Assembly (NCBI GenBank): GCA_022841885.1
Contig: JALHQP010000001.1
Coordinates: 62,001 to 126,000, forward strand
DNA: 64,000 nucleotides
DNA from: Aquincola sp.
Lineage (GTDB): Bacteria > Pseudomonadota > Gammaproteobacteria > Burkholderiales > Burkholderiaceae_C
Direction: 5' to 3'
In this document: positions 38,501 to 41,500 of the stretch, piece after piece
How the letters are laid out: every line of letters starts with the position of its first letter
Position numbering within the stretch: position 1 is the first letter of the stretch
Position numbers and translations under genes: made by a program
The notes under the pieces: model-generated
What the model saw: only the letters and a program-made list of their open reading frames with translations
Told to the model about the DNA's origin: nothing
Databases searched by the model: none

Positions 38501-41500
38501 CGTCGTCGGCTGCTGCGACTGGTTGCCGTAGCGCACGTTCTGGATCAGCGCGTCCACCGCGGCTGGCGTCGCGTTGGCATTGAACGAGATCACCAGCGGT
38601 GCACCACCGGTCCCGCCCGACAAGGTGCCGATCGACACCACGCCGGCAGCGCCGACGGGGTTGTAGCGCACGTCGGTGCCCACCACGCTGATCTGGCCGT
38701 CCGCCGTGCCCTGGCTGCGCACGTCCAGCAGGTCCTCGCCCGCGACGACGTTGGTGATGCGCACGGTCAGCGAGCCGCCCGCCAGGTTGGGCGAGTCCAC
38801 GTCGCCGAACACGACACTGGTGTCGATCAGCGTGCGTGTCACGCCGGTGGTGCCGGCCTCGGTGTAGGTGATGCTGCCGGCCAAGCCGGTCAGTGTCGGC
38901 GCGTCGTTGACCGCCGTCAGCGTGATGCTGGTGCCACCGCTGGCGGTGGCCACGCCGTCGCTGACGGTGTACGAGAAGCCGCCCACCGGGGCGACGCCGT
39001 CGTAGTCGGCCGGCGGCAGATAGCGCAGCCCGGCGAGCTGCGCGGCGCTGAGGGTGGCGCCATTGACGACGGGCGTGCCGTCCGCGAGCTGGATCTGGCC
39101 GATCGCCGGCAGGCCGGCGACGGTGATGGCGAGCACCGCGCCCGCGTCGACATCGCTCGGCACCGCCAGGCCGAGTGCCACCGCGGCACCCTGTTCGGCG
39201 GCGCTGATGGCCGTGCTCGACACCACGGGGGCGTCGTTGCTGCCGCTGACGGTGACGGTGATGCTGGCCGTCGTGCCGTCGTCGGCGGCGACGATGAAGG
39301 TCTCGGTGACGCTCTGGCCCGCGGCCAGGGCCTGCACGTTGGCCGCCGCGTTGGCCAGGCTGTAGCTCCAGCTGCCGGCGGCGTCGATCGAGAAGCTGCC
39401 GTAGCTGCCGGGCGTGCCGCTTTGCACCACGAAGTCGCGGCTGCCGACATCGGGGTCGGTGGCGGTGAGCGCACCGCTGGCGGTGGCCACCGCGTCTTCC
39501 TGCACGCTGCCGGTCAGCGTGCCGGCGATGGTGGTCGGGTCGTCGGCACCGGCGACGCTGATTGTCAGCGTGGCGGTGGCGCTGCCGCCGCGACCGTCGT
39601 CGATGGTGTAGGTGAAGGTGTCGGTGACGGTCTGGCCGGCGTCGAGCGACTGCGCGGCCGCGCTCGGCACGTAGCTGTAGCTGCCGTCGGCGTTGAGCGT
39701 CAGGGTGCCCCAGCTGCCCGCGAGTGCGCTGCCGACGTTGCCGCTGGCCGAGGGCAGGGCGCCGACGGCCACGCCGGTCACGCTGAGCGTGTCGCCGTCG
39801 GCGTCGCTGTCCTGGCCTGGGCTGCCCGGCGTCACGTCGCCGGCGCCCGCAGCCGCGTCTTCGCCGACGCTGAGTGCATCGGCCACCGCGACCGGCGCCG
39901 TGTTGACGGCGTAATCATGCGCGGCCGTCGCCGTGCGGCTGTTGCCGGCGGCGTCGGTGGTCGTGACCGCAGCGTCGATGCGGCGGTCCGGATCGGCCAG
40001 CACGTCGCTGCCGGCGACCGCGATCGCGAAGGTGTTGCCGGCCAGCACGGCGCCGCTGTAGCTGTTGCCGTTGACCGTCAGCGTGACGGTGTCGCCGGGC
40101 TGCACGTCGCCGCCCACCGTACCGGTGATCGTGATCGTGCCGCCGGCCTCGCCGGCATTGACGATGTTGTCGGCCGTCACCGGGTCGACGGCGATCGATG
40201 CCGCGGGCGGCGTGAGGTCGATCGCGCCGCTGTCGTTGGCGCTGGCGCTGTTGCCGGCGCCGTCGGTGACGCCGGCCATGACCGTGTAGCCGCCTTCGAC
40301 GAGAGCGCTCGGCACGTCGGCGCTGTAGGTGCCGCCGGGCTGCACGGTGGCCGCAAAGTACTGCACGGCGCCGTCGGCGCCGGTGACGGTGAGCGTGACG
40401 CTCGCGCCGGCCGGCAGATCGGTGGTGCCGGTGATGGTCGGTGTGCTGTCGTTGGTCAGCGCCGGCGCATCGACGGTCAGGGTCGGCGCCGTGAGATCGA
40501 TGACACCCGTGTCGGTGGCGGTGGCGCTGTTGCCCGCGGCGTCGGTGACACCGGCCCCGACCCCGTAACCGCCGGCGATCAGGGCCGAAGGCACGTCGGC
40601 GCTGTAGCTGCCGCCGGGCTGCACGACGGCGAAGAAGGTTTGCAGCGCGCCGGTGCCGTCGACCACGCCGAGCGTGACGATCGAGCCGGCCGGCAGGTCA
40701 GTGCTGCCGGTGATGGTCGGCGTGGTGTCGTTGGTCAGTGCAGGGGCGTCAACGGTGATCAGCGGCGGTGTCAGGTCGATCGCGCCGTTGTCGCTGGCGG
40801 TGGCACTGTTGCCCGCGGCGTCGGCCGCGGTCGCGACCACGCTGTAGCCACCCTCGGCCAGTGCGCTGGGCACGTCGGCGCTGTACACGCCGCCGGCCTG
40901 CACCGTGGCGCTGAAGGTCTGCACCGCGCCGTTGGCGCCGGTGACGGTGAGCGTGACGGTGGCACCGACCGGCAGGTTGGTGGCGCCGGTGAGGGTCGGC
41001 GTGCTGTCGTTGGTGATTGCCGGCGCGTCGACGCTCAGCGTCGGCGCGGTCAGGTCGAGCATGCCGCTGTCGTTGGCGTTGGCGCTGTTGCCGGCCGCGT
41101 CGGTGGCCGTCGCGGTGACGGAGTACGGCCCTTCGGCCAGCGCGGCAGGCACGTCGGCGCTGTAGGTGCCGCCGGCCTGCACCGTGGCGGTGAAGCTCTG
41201 CACCGCGCCGTTGGCGCCGGTGACGACGAGCTGGATCACCGAGCCCGCCGGCAGGTCCGTCGTGCCCGTGATGGTCGGCGTGCTGTCGTTGCCGGGTGCG
41301 GGGGCATCGACGGTGACCGTCGGCGCGGTGAGGTCGAGCACGCCGCTGTCGCTGGCGGACGCACTGTTGCCCGCAGCGTCGCTGCCACTGGCCGACACGC
41401 TGTAGCTGCCTTCGACGAGCGCTGCAGGCACGCTGGCGCTGTAGCTGCCGCCGGCCAGCACGGTGGCCGTGAAGGTCTGCACCGCGCCATTGGCGCCGGT